NCBI GenBank assembly: GCA_910575505.1
Contig: CAJTFK010000007.1
Location: forward strand, 62,001-126,000
Direction of reading: 5' to 3'
From: Oscillospiraceae bacterium
GTDB taxonomy: Bacteria; Bacillota; Clostridia; Oscillospirales; Oscillospiraceae
DNA length: 64,000 nt
Both the position numbers and the translations under genes were made by a program. Shown in pieces: positions 50,921 through 58,154 of this stretch; the stretch's first letter is position 1, and every line of letters begins with the position of its first letter. A model generated the notes under the pieces. The model searched no databases and was not told where the DNA came from. It was given only the letters and a program-made list of their open reading frames with translations.

Positions 50921-51604
50921 ATGGACTACGCGGGCTGGGAGCTGGAGCGGCAGCGGGCCGCCCTGGCGGCGCTGCTGCTGGGGGAGACAGCGGAGGAGGG
51001 GAGGGAGGCGGAAGCCTCCCTCCGGTCCCCCGGCGGCGGCAGGCGGGGACTAGGGGCGGTCCGGGAGCGCGGAGGCCGGCAGGCCGGGATGCTCCGGGTT
51101 CCGGCGGCTGAGGAGGAGACCGCAGTCCGGAGGGCGGTGGAAGGATCGTTTTTTCTCCGGACGGAGTCCGGGACGGGGGGCGGAGGGACAGGCGTTCCCC
51201 TAACGGAGGAGGCGGAGAACGGTACGGAGGAGAACGGGACGGCAGGGCGCGGGGCAGCAAGGAAGGAGACGGCGAGGAACGGGGCGGCGGAGAACGGGAC
51301 GGCGGAGAACGGGACGGCGAGGAACGGGGAGGCAGGGAGCGGGACGGAGACGGGACAGGCCGTCCTGCTCCGGCCGGAGGAGTCCGGCCCGGCGGAGGCG
51401 GGGGACGTCCGGTTTTTTTCCGCCGGGCTCCGGTCCTCCGCCGGGCCCTGGACGGATGGGGAACTCCGGTTTTCTCCCGTGCTCCGGGCGGAGGAGGGAT
51501 GTCTCTCTGGAGGCGGGGAGGCGGAGCGGGAGGCGGCAAAGGCCCTCTCTCTGGCCGTCCAGCGGGACGCCCGGCGCTATGACGGCGGCTTTGCCATTTA
51601 TTGA
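50921..51604 (+). CDS. hypothetical phage protein with ENGT repeats, in place of the tape measure
   Basis: 227 residues from ATG 50921 (AAGGAG upstream). The middle (roughly 90-145) is low-complexity, with ENGTEENGT, AENGTAENGTARNG units encoded by 15-base GACGGCGGAGAACGG-like repeats at about 51220-51340. The end, REAAKALSLAVQRDARRYDGGFAIY, is like the C terminus of small proteins that precede the tape-measure gene in related prophages. It is far too short to be a tape measure. Function unknown. Confidence 0.6.
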   Translation: MDYAGWELERQRAALAALLLGETAEEGREAEASLRSPGGGRRGLGAVRERGGRQAGMLRVPAAEEETAVRRAVEGSFFLRTESGTGGGGTGVPLTEEAENGTEENGTAGRGAARKETARNGAAENGTAENGTARNGEAGSGTETGQAVLLRPEESGPAEAGDVRFFSAGLRSSAGPWTDGELRFSPVLRAEEGCLSGGGEAEREAAKALSLAVQRDARRYDGGFAIY

Positions 51605-51648
51605 TATGAGTTCCGAGGTTTTCGTTCGGAAGTTATATCATTGGATTC

Positions 51649-51803
51649 AGAACCTGTGTTCATGTCTGCGGGATGCCGGATGGGCGGGAATTTTTCCTGT
51701 CAGACAAGAAGATTTTCCGCGGCCCGCAGCCATCCTGACGGACGGCAGGGGAGACCGGCGCGGTATGGCGGGAAAAAGGCCGTTCAGCGGTTGTGAATAC
51801 AGG
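51649..51803 (-). repeat. family A MITE-like element in the tape-measure position
   Basis: 155 bases in reverse orientation: AGAACCTGTGTTCATG, CGGGATGCCGGATGGGCGGG, GCCATCCTGACGGACGG, GCGCGGTATGGCGGGAAAAA, GTTGTGAATACAGG. The gap 51605-51921 contains only this element, a family F fragment and a coding scar. Confidence 0.85.
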
Positions 51804-51850
51804 CGCCGTTTTGCCCGCCGCCATAAACGGCGGCAGCCGCAAAACATGGC
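51804..51850. repeat. family F fragment (CCGCCATAAACGGCGGCAGC)
   Basis: CCGTTTTGCCCGCCGCCATA, then AACGGCGGCAGCCGCAAAAC. Relatives in either orientation occur at 5118-5150, 56950-56985 and 62521-62550. It directly joins the MITE end to the coding scar. Confidence 0.6.
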
Positions 51851-51931
51851 ATCAACTACTTCCGGCTGTTCGGCCCGGAAGCAATATCCGAAGATGATCT
51901 GACAGAAAAGGGGGGAGGGGCGTGCGGCTGA
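51845..51931 (+). pseudogene. possible 3' remnant of a tape-measure gene
   Basis: The frame ending at TGA 51929-51931 reads HGINYFRLFGPEAISEDDLT and then EKGGGACG. It is open only back to the repeat junction and overlaps the GTG start of the LysM gene by ten bases, the way a real upstream phage gene would. The tape measure normally occupies this place. Identity as tape measure is inference from position. Confidence 0.4.
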
Positions 51932-52491
51932 CGCCCATGCGGTTTAAGGACTTCACCTGGCCCCACAATCCGGAGGTCTATACGGTGGAGTACCGGCGGC
52001 GGATCGCCGTCCATCAGGCGCCCTTCGGGGGCTGCGTTTTACAGGACCTGGGCAGGGCCTGCCGGGTGCTGCGGGGAGAGGGGACCTTTGCCGGGCCGGG
52101 GGCCTACGAGCGGTTTCGGGAGCTGGCGGCGGTGTTCCGCCAGGAGGGGCCGGGACTGCTGGTCCATCCGGTGTGGCAGACGGAACGGGCCTATTTCACA
52201 GCGCTGGAGGCGGCGGAAAAGCCTCTGCCAGACTATGTGCGCTACCGCTTTGAGTTCTGGGAGGACTGGGGCGGATACGACGGGGGACTGCGGGAGATTC
52301 AGGAGAGCGGCGCGACGGAGAGCGGCCAGGCCGGGGAGGCGGCCTCACTCCGGCATACCGTGAAGAAAGGGGACACCCTGTGGGGCATTGCCCGGCGCTA
52401 CGGCGTGACCCTGGCGGCGCTGAAAGCGGCCAATCCCCAGATCAAGAACCCGAATCTGATTTATCCGGGGGAGGAGGTGGTGATTCCGTGA
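51922..52491 (+). CDS. LysM-domain tail protein (XkdP-like)
   Basis: 189 residues from GTG 51922 (GGGGAGGGG upstream). Residues 1-~125 contain the WPHNPEVYTVEYRRRIAVHQ segment of XkdP-type tail proteins; a LysM domain occupies the C terminus (HTVKKGDTLWGIARRYGVTL to IYPGEEVVIP). LysM binds peptidoglycan-like polymer and here probably joins the hub to the tube. Its stop overlaps the next GTG by four bases. Confidence 0.88.
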   Translation: MRLTPMRFKDFTWPHNPEVYTVEYRRRIAVHQAPFGGCVLQDLGRACRVLRGEGTFAGPGAYERFRELAAVFRQEGPGLLVHPVWQTERAYFTALEAAEKPLPDYVRYRFEFWEDWGGYDGGLREIQESGATESGQAGEAASLRHTVKKGDTLWGIARRYGVTLAALKAANPQIKNPNLIYPGEEVVIP

Positions 52492-53459
52492 CGGGAACCA
52501 TCTACACGGCGGACCACCATGTCTATGAGCTGCCGGCTCTGCTCCGCGGGAACGTTGTCCGCACCGGCTCCGTGCCCTGCGACAGCTTTTCCGTGACCTT
52601 TCTCTATGAAAAGGACATGCTGCCGGTGCTGGAAAAGGCCGCGGGCTTCACGGCCCGGGAGGGCGGCAGGGTGATGCTGCGGGGGGTGGCGGACGAATAC
52701 ACCGTGGAGCTGGGGCCGGCCGGCCTCACCGCCTCCCTGACAGGCCGGGGCTACGCCGCCCGACTGCTGGATAATGAGTCCCGGCCCGTCACCTATGAGC
52801 ACGCCACTCTGGAGGAGATCGTGCGGCGGCACGTGACCCCCTACGGCGTGAAGAGCGGGGAGATTGCCCCTCTGCGGGCGGACTCGGTTTACACCGTGGC
52901 GACGGGAACCAGCCAGTGGAAGGCTCTGGAGGGCTTCTGCCGGACCTATGGGGACTTCTCGCCCCGGTTCAGCGGGGAGGGCCTTCTGCTGGCGGCTCCG
53001 GAGCGGCCCGGGCGGCGGCTGGCCATCGGAGACGGGGACCCGGTGCTGCGGTGCGTCCTGCGGGAAGACCACTACGGCGTGCTGACGGAGGCCCTGGTCA
53101 TTGACAAGACCCGGAACGCCTCCTACTCCGTGAAAAATCCGGAGCTGATCGCCAAGGGCGGCCAGTGCCGCCGGGTCATCTACACGCCGGGACAGAGCAC
53201 CTGGGACGCCATGCGCTACACCGGGGACTATCAGATCCGGCGGTCTCAGGAGGAGGAATGGAGCGCGGTGGTGACGCTGCCGGGGAGCTTTCCGGCGGAG
53301 CCGGGGGACCGGGTGGAGCTGGACCTGGGGCGGCTGGGGCTCCGGGGGACCTTCCGGGTGGCGGAGACGGAGGACTCTTTTTCCGCCCGGGACGGGGCGG
53401 TGTCGGCACTGACGCTGAAAAAGGAAGGAGTGGGAGCATGTGGCTATCGAAACAGATGA
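52488..53459 (+). CDS. tail hub protein (XkdQ/gpD-like)
   Basis: 323 residues. YEHATLEEIVRRHVTPYGVK, a GTSQWKALEGFCRTYG segment and VSALTLKKEG near the end match the XkdQ/phage late control gpD family, which forms the baseplate hub ring at the tail tip. Overlaps both neighbours. Confidence 0.82.
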   Translation: MTGTIYTADHHVYELPALLRGNVVRTGSVPCDSFSVTFLYEKDMLPVLEKAAGFTAREGGRVMLRGVADEYTVELGPAGLTASLTGRGYAARLLDNESRPVTYEHATLEEIVRRHVTPYGVKSGEIAPLRADSVYTVATGTSQWKALEGFCRTYGDFSPRFSGEGLLLAAPERPGRRLAIGDGDPVLRCVLREDHYGVLTEALVIDKTRNASYSVKNPELIAKGGQCRRVIYTPGQSTWDAMRYTGDYQIRRSQEEEWSAVVTLPGSFPAEPGDRVELDLGRLGLRGTFRVAETEDSFSARDGAVSALTLKKEGVGACGYRNR

Positions 53460-53830
53460 AGCCGGAGACGGCCACCACCGACGCGGATCTGGGGGTCACC
53501 ACCATCGCGGGGAACAGCGTGGGTGTTGTGACCCGGGGAGAGGTCCGGTCCCTGCCGGTCTACGGCCCCGGCGGCTATGCCTGGCTGCCGGGAAACGGGG
53601 CGGAGGTGCTGGTCATCAAGGGCGGCCCCGGCGGAGAGGAGCAGTGCGTAGCAGGGGCCAGGCAGTCGCCTCCCGTCGGACTGCTGCCCGGCGAGGTCTG
53701 CGTTTACGGCCCCGGCGATACTCAGGTCTGCCTGCGGCGGGACGGGACTCTGGAGCTCCGGGGCGGAACCGTGTCTATCCACGGGCGGCTGCTGATTAAC
53801 GGCGAGCCTTACCGGCCCTGCTACTGCTGA
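53438..53830 (+). CDS. baseplate spike/puncturing protein (gpV-like)
   Basis: 130 residues from ATG 53438, overlapping the hub gene by 22 bases. GVTTIAGNSVGVVTRGEVRSL, the OB-fold-like YAWLPGNGAEVLVIKGG and the repeated short strands TLELRGGTVSIHGRLLINGE are like baseplate assembly protein V, whose C-terminal beta-helix forms the spike. There is no separate PAAR gene. Confidence 0.7.
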   Translation: MWLSKQMKPETATTDADLGVTTIAGNSVGVVTRGEVRSLPVYGPGGYAWLPGNGAEVLVIKGGPGGEEQCVAGARQSPPVGLLPGEVCVYGPGDTQVCLRRDGTLELRGGTVSIHGRLLINGEPYRPCYC

Positions 53831-53847
53831 TAAGGGGGGAGCGGGAT

Positions 53848-54186
53848 ATGGAGCTGAAGCTGAAAGACGGGGACTATGTCCCCGACGGCGCAGGGGGTCT
53901 GTGCCGCCTGGAGGGGCGGGAGGCGCTTTTGCAGCGGGTGCTGTTCCGGCTGACGGCCCGGCGGGGAAGCTTCCCCTTCTGGGAGACCCTTGGGAGCCGC
54001 CTGGGAGAGCTGGGACGGCTGCCCGCCGCCGCCCGCCCCGCCGCCGCCCGGCAGTATGCCGCCGAGGCCCTGGAGGAGGAGGCAGTGACGGTGGAAAACG
54101 TGACGCTGGGGCCCGGGGGACAGGTGACGGCAGAGCTGAGGTACGAGGGCGGCATCCTGCCGGTGACGGTGGAGGTGCTGCCGTGA
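53848..54186 (+). CDS. baseplate wedge protein, gp25/XkdS-like
   Basis: 112 residues. The order ALLQRVLFRLTARRGSFPFW, then LGSRLGEL, and the C-terminal TVENVTLGPGGQVTAELRYE is typical of the DUF2634/gp25-like lysozyme-fold wedge subunits found just before baseplate J. It joins the sheath to the baseplate. Confidence 0.8.
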   Translation: MELKLKDGDYVPDGAGGLCRLEGREALLQRVLFRLTARRGSFPFWETLGSRLGELGRLPAAARPAAARQYAAEALEEEAVTVENVTLGPGGQVTAELRYEGGILPVTVEVLP

Positions 54187-54200
54187 GGGGGGGAGGACGG

Positions 54201-55271
54201 ATGAGAAGCACAGAGGAAATCTATGAATCGCTTCTGGCGGCCTTTGGAGAGCGGGCGGGCTTCCGGCCGGAGGCGGGCTGTGATCTGGCGGTGCGGCTGT
54301 GGGCTGCGGCGGCGGAGCTCCAGGCGCTGGAGATGCAGGCGGACTGGGTGCTCGACCAGAGCTTTCCCCAGACGGCTCAGGGAATCTATCTGGACCGGCA
54401 CGGGGACATGCGGGGGCTGAGGCGGGTGCCCGCCGCCCGGGCGGCGGGGGTGCTGCGGTTCTCTGTGGAGAGCCCGCCTATGGCGGACGTGGCCATTCCG
54501 GCGGGGACGGTGTGCATGACGGCGGGAGAGGTCCGCTTTCAGACCACCGGGGCCGTCACACTGAGGGCGGGGGAGCGGTACGCCGACGCGGCGGCGGAGG
54601 CCCTGGAGCCCGGAACAGGCGGCAATGCCGCGCCGGGAGCGGTGCGGTTTTTGACGGCCTGCCCCATGGCCGTCACAGCGGTGACCAATCCCGACGCTTT
54701 CACCGGCGGCGCAGATGAGGAGAGCGACGGGGCCTTCCGGGCCCGGATTCTGGAGAGCTACCGGCGGCTGCCCAACGGGGCCAATGCCGCCTGGTATGAG
54801 GAGACGGCCATGAGCCGGCCCGGGGTGACGGCGGCCCGGGCCGTGGGCCGGGCCCGGGGCGTCGGGACTGTGGACGTCTACGTTGCCGGAGAAAACGGAC
54901 TGCCCTCTCAGGAGCTGCTGGAGGAGCTGAACGGGGTGTTCCGGGAAAAGCGGGAGATCGCCGTGGACGTGGAAGTGAAAGCGCCCCGGGTCCGGACGGT
55001 GGACGTCTGCGTGTCCGCGGCCCCCAGGGAGGGGGCGGACCGGGAGGCGGTTCTGGAGGCGGTGAGCAAGGCGGCGGCGGACTATTTCGGCGGCCGCCTC
55101 CTGGGCCGGCCGGTGCGCCTGGCGGACCTGGGAAACCGCATCTATGCTCTGGAGGACGTGGAGAACTACCGCATCACCGCGCCCGGGGAGGACCTGGCGG
55201 CGGACGACGCCGTGCTGCCGGTGCTGGGGACGCTGACGGTGACGGCCATGGAGGACGGGGCGGATGTATGA
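54201..55271 (+). CDS. baseplate protein J (XkdT-like)
   Basis: 356 residues from ATG 54201. EIYESLLAAFGERAGFRPEA, the LDRHGDMRGLRRVPAARAAG block, IPAGTVCMTAGEVRFQTT and GGADEESDGAFRARILESYR are hallmarks of gpJ/Mu gp47-type baseplate proteins. It forms the wedge arms that control sheath contraction. Confidence 0.9.
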   Translation: MRSTEEIYESLLAAFGERAGFRPEAGCDLAVRLWAAAAELQALEMQADWVLDQSFPQTAQGIYLDRHGDMRGLRRVPAARAAGVLRFSVESPPMADVAIPAGTVCMTAGEVRFQTTGAVTLRAGERYADAAAEALEPGTGGNAAPGAVRFLTACPMAVTAVTNPDAFTGGADEESDGAFRARILESYRRLPNGANAAWYEETAMSRPGVTAARAVGRARGVGTVDVYVAGENGLPSQELLEELNGVFREKREIAVDVEVKAPRVRTVDVCVSAAPREGADREAVLEAVSKAAADYFGGRLLGRPVRLADLGNRIYALEDVENYRITAPGEDLAADDAVLPVLGTLTVTAMEDGADV

Positions 55272-55830
55272 GGCGTGCCTGAAAAGACTGCTGGAGCCAC
55301 TGGGGGTCTATGACCTGTCGCCAAGGTCCGTCAGCGGGGCGGAGCTTTGCGCCCTGGGCCTGGGACTGGACGCCGCCGCCGGGCGCTTGGACCGGGCGGA
55401 GCGGGAGGGCCTGGCCGCCACGGCGGAGGACGAGGGTCTCCGCCGCCGGGAAGCCCTCTTTGCCCGCAGGCCGGCGGCATTTACGCCGGAGACCCGGCGG
55501 GCGGCCATTGCCGCCCTCATGGGCATCGACGGGGACAGCCTGACCCCCGGGGCCATCGACAGTGCCATCCGGGGCTGCGGCATCCGGGCCAGGGCCATTG
55601 AGATGGGAGGACAGAAGCTGCGGGTAATCTTCCCGGAGACGGCGGGGGAGCCCCCGGAGTTCGGACAGATTCAAAAAATCATTTTGGACATCCTGCCCTG
55701 CCACCTGGAGGTGGAATTCTATTTCCGCTATCTCACCTGGGCGGAGTGCGAGCGGGCCGGCCATACCTGGGCGGCGGTGGAGGAGCACACCTGGGAGAGC
55801 TTTCAGCTGGCGGTGCCGCCGGAGGACTGA
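55264..55830 (+). CDS. DUF2313/YmfQ-like tail protein (XkdU-like)
   Basis: 188 residues, overlapping baseplate J by eight bases. LKRLLEPLGVYDLSPRSVSG, RREALFARRPAAFTPETRRA and the C-terminal LEVEFYFRYLTWAECERAG match YmfQ-type proteins that attach tail fibres. It is normally followed by fibre genes; here a terminator follows at once, so the receptor-binding part is missing. Confidence 0.85.
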   Translation: MYEACLKRLLEPLGVYDLSPRSVSGAELCALGLGLDAAAGRLDRAEREGLAATAEDEGLRRREALFARRPAAFTPETRRAAIAALMGIDGDSLTPGAIDSAIRGCGIRARAIEMGGQKLRVIFPETAGEPPEFGQIQKIILDILPCHLEVEFYFRYLTWAECERAGHTWAAVEEHTWESFQLAVPPED

Positions 55831-55850
55831 AAGGGACGAGGACGGAAAAA

Positions 55851-55885
55851 CACCCTGCCGGGGATATCCCGGCAGGGTGCTTTTT
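55851..55885 (+). terminator. terminator closing the phage module
   Basis: CACCCTGCCGGG-GATAT-CCCGGCAGGGTG, 12-bp stem, followed by CTTTTTGC. It lies 20 bases after the last phage gene. Confidence 0.92.
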
Positions 55886-55998
55886 GCTGCTTCGGACCGG
55901 GCACTGGCACTTCCAAAAAACGGGGCGGGACAGCGCCCCCTGCGCCTCGGCCTCCTGACAAAATGCGTGGGCGGACACGGCCAAAACGGAAAAAGGAC

Positions 55999-56029
55999 TT
56001 GACTTGGAGGGGACTCCAGGGAGTATGCT
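55999..56029 (+). promoter_or_regulatory. MerR-type promoter with 19-base spacer and dyad operator
   Basis: TTGACT (55999-56004), a 19-base spacer and TATGCT (56024-56029). Within and next to the spacer CTTGGAG...CTCCAGG forms the dyad typical of MerR-family sites. The over-long spacer is the diagnostic property of promoters that MerR proteins untwist. It drives the 28-codon ORF and the MerR gene. Confidence 0.82.
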
Positions 56030-56049
56030 GGAGAAAAGGAGGCGTGACC

Positions 56050-56136
56050 ATGGAAAATGCCGGCTTTGGCCGCGTCCTGAGAAAGAAGCGCCGGCGTCCG
56101 GATGAAGCCGGAGACCCGTCTCCGGCTCTTCTGTGA
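56050..56136 (+). CDS. 28-codon small ORF between the MerR promoter and merR gene
   Basis: ATG 56050 follows AAAAGGAGGCGTGACC, an excellent ribosome site. The product begins MENAGFGRVLRKKRRRPDEA and ends PSPALL: basic then Pro/Ser-rich. It could be a leader peptide, a microprotein or the relic of a regulated gene whose body was lost. I recognise no family. Confidence 0.4.
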   Translation: MENAGFGRVLRKKRRRPDEAGDPSPALL

Positions 56137-56166
56137 GGCGGCGGGAAGGGGAAAGGAATCGGAGCC

Positions 56167-56532
56167 ATGACCATCAAGGAAGTAAGCGAGAAATACGGAC
56201 TGACGCCGGACACGCTGCGGTACTATGAGCGGGTGGGCATCATTCCCCCAGTGCCCCGGAAGAAAAGCGGCGTCCGGGACTACGACGAGGCCGCCTGCGG
56301 CTGGGTGGAGCTGATGAAGTGCATGCGCTCCGCCGGGGTGCGCATCGAGGCCCTGATTGAGTACAGCAGTCTCTTTCAGCAGGGAGACGGGACGGCGGAG
56401 GCCCGGAAGGAGCTGCTGATTGACCAGCGGCGGCAGCTGATGGAGCGGATGGAGGATATGCGGCGCTCCCTGGACCGGCTCAACCGGAAGATTGAGCACT
56501 ATGAACGCCTGACCGGGAAGGCGGAGAGCTGA
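56167..56532 (+). CDS. MerR-family transcriptional regulator
   Basis: 121 residues. The winged-helix DNA-binding domain is MTIKEVSEKYGLTPDTLRYY, then ERVGIIPPVPRK; the C-terminal dimerisation coiled coil is RQLMERMEDMRRSLDRLNRK. No cysteine cluster for metal binding is seen in the C-terminal part, so it belongs to the stress/aldehyde-type MerR group. It probably autoregulates the promoter at 55999. Its stop overlaps a family A element. Confidence 0.9.
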   Translation: MTIKEVSEKYGLTPDTLRYYERVGIIPPVPRKKSGVRDYDEAACGWVELMKCMRSAGVRIEALIEYSSLFQQGDGTAEARKELLIDQRRQLMERMEDMRRSLDRLNRKIEHYERLTGKAES

Positions 56533-56691
56533 GAACCTGTATTCACAATCGCTGAACGCCGTCTGAGCGGTCTTTTCCCCGTCATACTGCGTCGTTTTCC
56601 CTTGCCATACGTCAGTATGGCCGCGGAAAATCTCCTTGTCTGACGGGAAAAATCCTCGACCATCCGACATTCTCCGGTTATGAATAGGTTC
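56533..56691 (+). repeat. family A MITE-like element
   Basis: 159 bases from GAACCTGTATTCACAATCGC to CCGGTTATGAATAGGTTCT. Flanks read CTGAG on both sides if the ends are AACCT/AGGTT, which may be a five-base target duplication; the first begins two bases inside the merR stop. Confidence 0.88.
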
Positions 56692-56748
56692 TGAGCCGGG
56701 GGCCGCAAAAGAGGCCGCCCGGAGGATGGCCGGAAAAACGAAGGCCGC

Positions 56749-56781
56749 GAGAGAAACCCGCCGGGGTTTCTCTCTTTTTTC
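56749..56781 (+). terminator. strong terminator in the gap after merR
   Basis: GAGAGAAACCC-GCC-GGGGTTTCTCTC followed by TTTTTTC. It may serve the merR transcript across the MITE. The 67-codon open frame that spans it (56726-56929) is not credible as a gene. Confidence 0.8.
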
Positions 56782-57003
56782 GGCTGTCCTGTTGGGAGAG
56801 CCTGCGGGGTTTGCCGGGGTCCCGAATCCCCGGACCCGGCGGACACCCTGGGACGGGCGAAGGGACAGGGAGTGTCTGACCGGCAGATTTTATTTTGCAG
56901 GGGCTGCCCCCCCGGGCGGCCCGATGTGAGGCCCGGGCCTTGTATGATTTGAGCTGTTTTGCGGCTGCCGCCGTTTACGGCGGCCCCTGCATCACGGTCC
57001 TGT

Positions 57004-57095
57004 TATAGTCACCGCAGTTGAAAAGAAGCATCAGCTTCTTTTCAACGAGTGCGGCGGTGATTCGCTGCACAGGCTGAAAAACGGCCCTGTGCCGG
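57004..57095. repeat. family C hairpin element
   Basis: TATAGTCACCGCA (57004-57016), then GTTGAAAAGAAGC-ATCA-GCTTCTTTTCAAC (57017-57046), then GAGTGCGGCGGTGATTCGC and a GGCCGGCC-rich stem. The hairpin is identical in stem to that at 46547-46576, with a different loop. Confidence 0.85.
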
Positions 57096-57134
57096 CCATA
57101 TAAAATGCGTGAACGGACGCGCCCGGGGACACGG

Positions 57135-57296
57135 GAGATCAATCTTGCTCCATAAATTTCCGAATCTCTGCCGGAGCAGATGCGGCGCAGCACCATTCGG
57201 TTGACATAATTCTTGCCGGAAGCCGAAAAACACGCCCAGGCATATGCCGAGGAAGCAAGAACAATTTCCAAATTCAAGAAATTGATTTCCCTGCCG
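57135..57296. repeat. family E repeat, copy 2
   Basis: AGATCAATCTTGCTCC to GAAATTGATTTCCC, about 160 bases, matching the copy at 24805-24958 across ATCTCTGCCGGAGCA, TTCGGTTGACATAATTC and CATATGCCG-GGAAGCA blocks. In both places a family C sequence lies next to it. The gap 56692-57376 has no supported gene. Confidence 0.7.
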
Positions 57297-57376
57297 GGGA
57301 ATGTCCCGCTTGTGTTTTTTCCGCCGCAGGCGTATGATGAAGAAAAACGCCCCATGGGGCGGCGGGGAGGATCATT

Positions 57377-58075
57377 GTGGAAGCTGTCAGACGGGGGTAT
57401 GAGCCCAGGGACGCGGAGGCCTTCGGCCCCAGGGGGCAGGCGGTTCTGCGGGGCGCAATGGAGGAGCTGCGTTTTCTTCTGAACCGGGGCTACGAGCTGA
57501 AATCCGCCTCCACATTCATCTGCAACCACTATCTTCTCAGCGAGCGCCAGCGGATGGCCCTGGCCCGCGTGGTCTCCGCAGACGCCGCGCTGGAGGCCCG
57601 GCGGGGCAGGGAGCTGGCGGAGCCGCCGGAGGTCCTGATTCTGGACGGGTTCAACACCATCATCACTCTGGAGGTGGCCCTGTCCGGCTCCCTTCTGCTG
57701 GAGGGCATGGACGGTACGGTCCGGGACCTGGCGGGGCTTCGGGGGACCTACCGCGTTGTGGACAAGACGCTGAGGGCGGCGGACCTGCTGCTGGACCGGC
57801 TGGAGCGGCTGGAGGTCCGGAGGGCGGAGTTCCTTCTGGACCGGCAGGTTTCCAATTCCGGACGGCTCCGGACGCTGCTGCTGGAGCGGGCCGAAGGCCG
57901 GAACACAGAGGTGCGGGTGGAGCTGGACCCCCAGGTGGACCGCCGCCTCTACGGACTGCCCGGCGTGGTTACCGCCGACGCCGTCATTCTGGACAGGTGC
58001 GAAAGCTGGTACAACCTGAACCGGCGGATTATCCGGGAGAGCGTGCCGGAGGCGTGGGTGGTCCGGCTGTTCTGA
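57377..58075 (+). CDS. DUF434/DUF5616 family protein
   Basis: 232 residues from GTG 57377 (GGGAGGATC upstream). LRGAMEELRFLLNRGYELKS fits the N-terminal DUF434 helical part, and PPEVLILDGFNTIITLEVAL with the later RVELDPQVDRRL ... WYNLN fits DUF5616. The second region contains several conserved acidic residues and may be nuclease-like, but no activity is established to my knowledge. It is monocistronic, with a terminator following. Confidence 0.8.
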   Translation: MEAVRRGYEPRDAEAFGPRGQAVLRGAMEELRFLLNRGYELKSASTFICNHYLLSERQRMALARVVSADAALEARRGRELAEPPEVLILDGFNTIITLEVALSGSLLLEGMDGTVRDLAGLRGTYRVVDKTLRAADLLLDRLERLEVRRAEFLLDRQVSNSGRLRTLLLERAEGRNTEVRVELDPQVDRRLYGLPGVVTADAVILDRCESWYNLNRRIIRESVPEAWVVRLF

Positions 58076-58085
58076 ACCAAAAAAG

Positions 58086-58122
58086 ACAGGGGACGCCGGA
58101 TGTCCGGCGTCCCCTGATTTTC
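58086..58122. terminator. terminator between convergent genes
   Basis: AGGGGACGCCGGA-TG-TCCGGCGTCCCCT, a 13-bp perfect stem followed by GATTTTCTGC, between the DUF434 gene and the NSS transporter gene. Confidence 0.85.
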
Positions 58123-58154
58123 TGCGGAAGGGGCTGCGGGGAGGAGGCGGCGGC

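Larger units (their letters stand above)
42533..55830 (+). mobile_element. PBSX-like contractile-tail prophage structural module (incomplete)
   Basis: Sixteen recognisable genes and one further small open frame run on the plus strand with mostly zero to few-base spacing, in the order terminase, portal, protease, capsid, connectors, sheath, tube, chaperone, LysM, hub, spike, gp25-like, baseplate J, YmfQ-like. Integrase, repressor, replication, tape measure, tail fibre, holin and endolysin genes are absent, and no attachment-site repeat was found. Base composition is like the host's, suggesting long residence or domestication. Confidence 0.88.

Noticed and set aside
42533-55830. A complete inducible prophage
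   Set aside because: No integrase, repressor, replication, lysis or fibre genes and no flanking attachment repeats were found.
56726-56929. A 67-codon open frame in the gap after merR
   Set aside because: It spans a strong rho-independent terminator and GC-rich stems, lacks a ribosome site and has no family pattern.
24805-57296. Family E repeats as remnants of a protein gene (minus-strand reading with INFLNLEIVLASSAYAW-like peptide)
   Set aside because: The two copies do not keep a common open frame; stops and indels fall differently, so a coding origin is unsupported.
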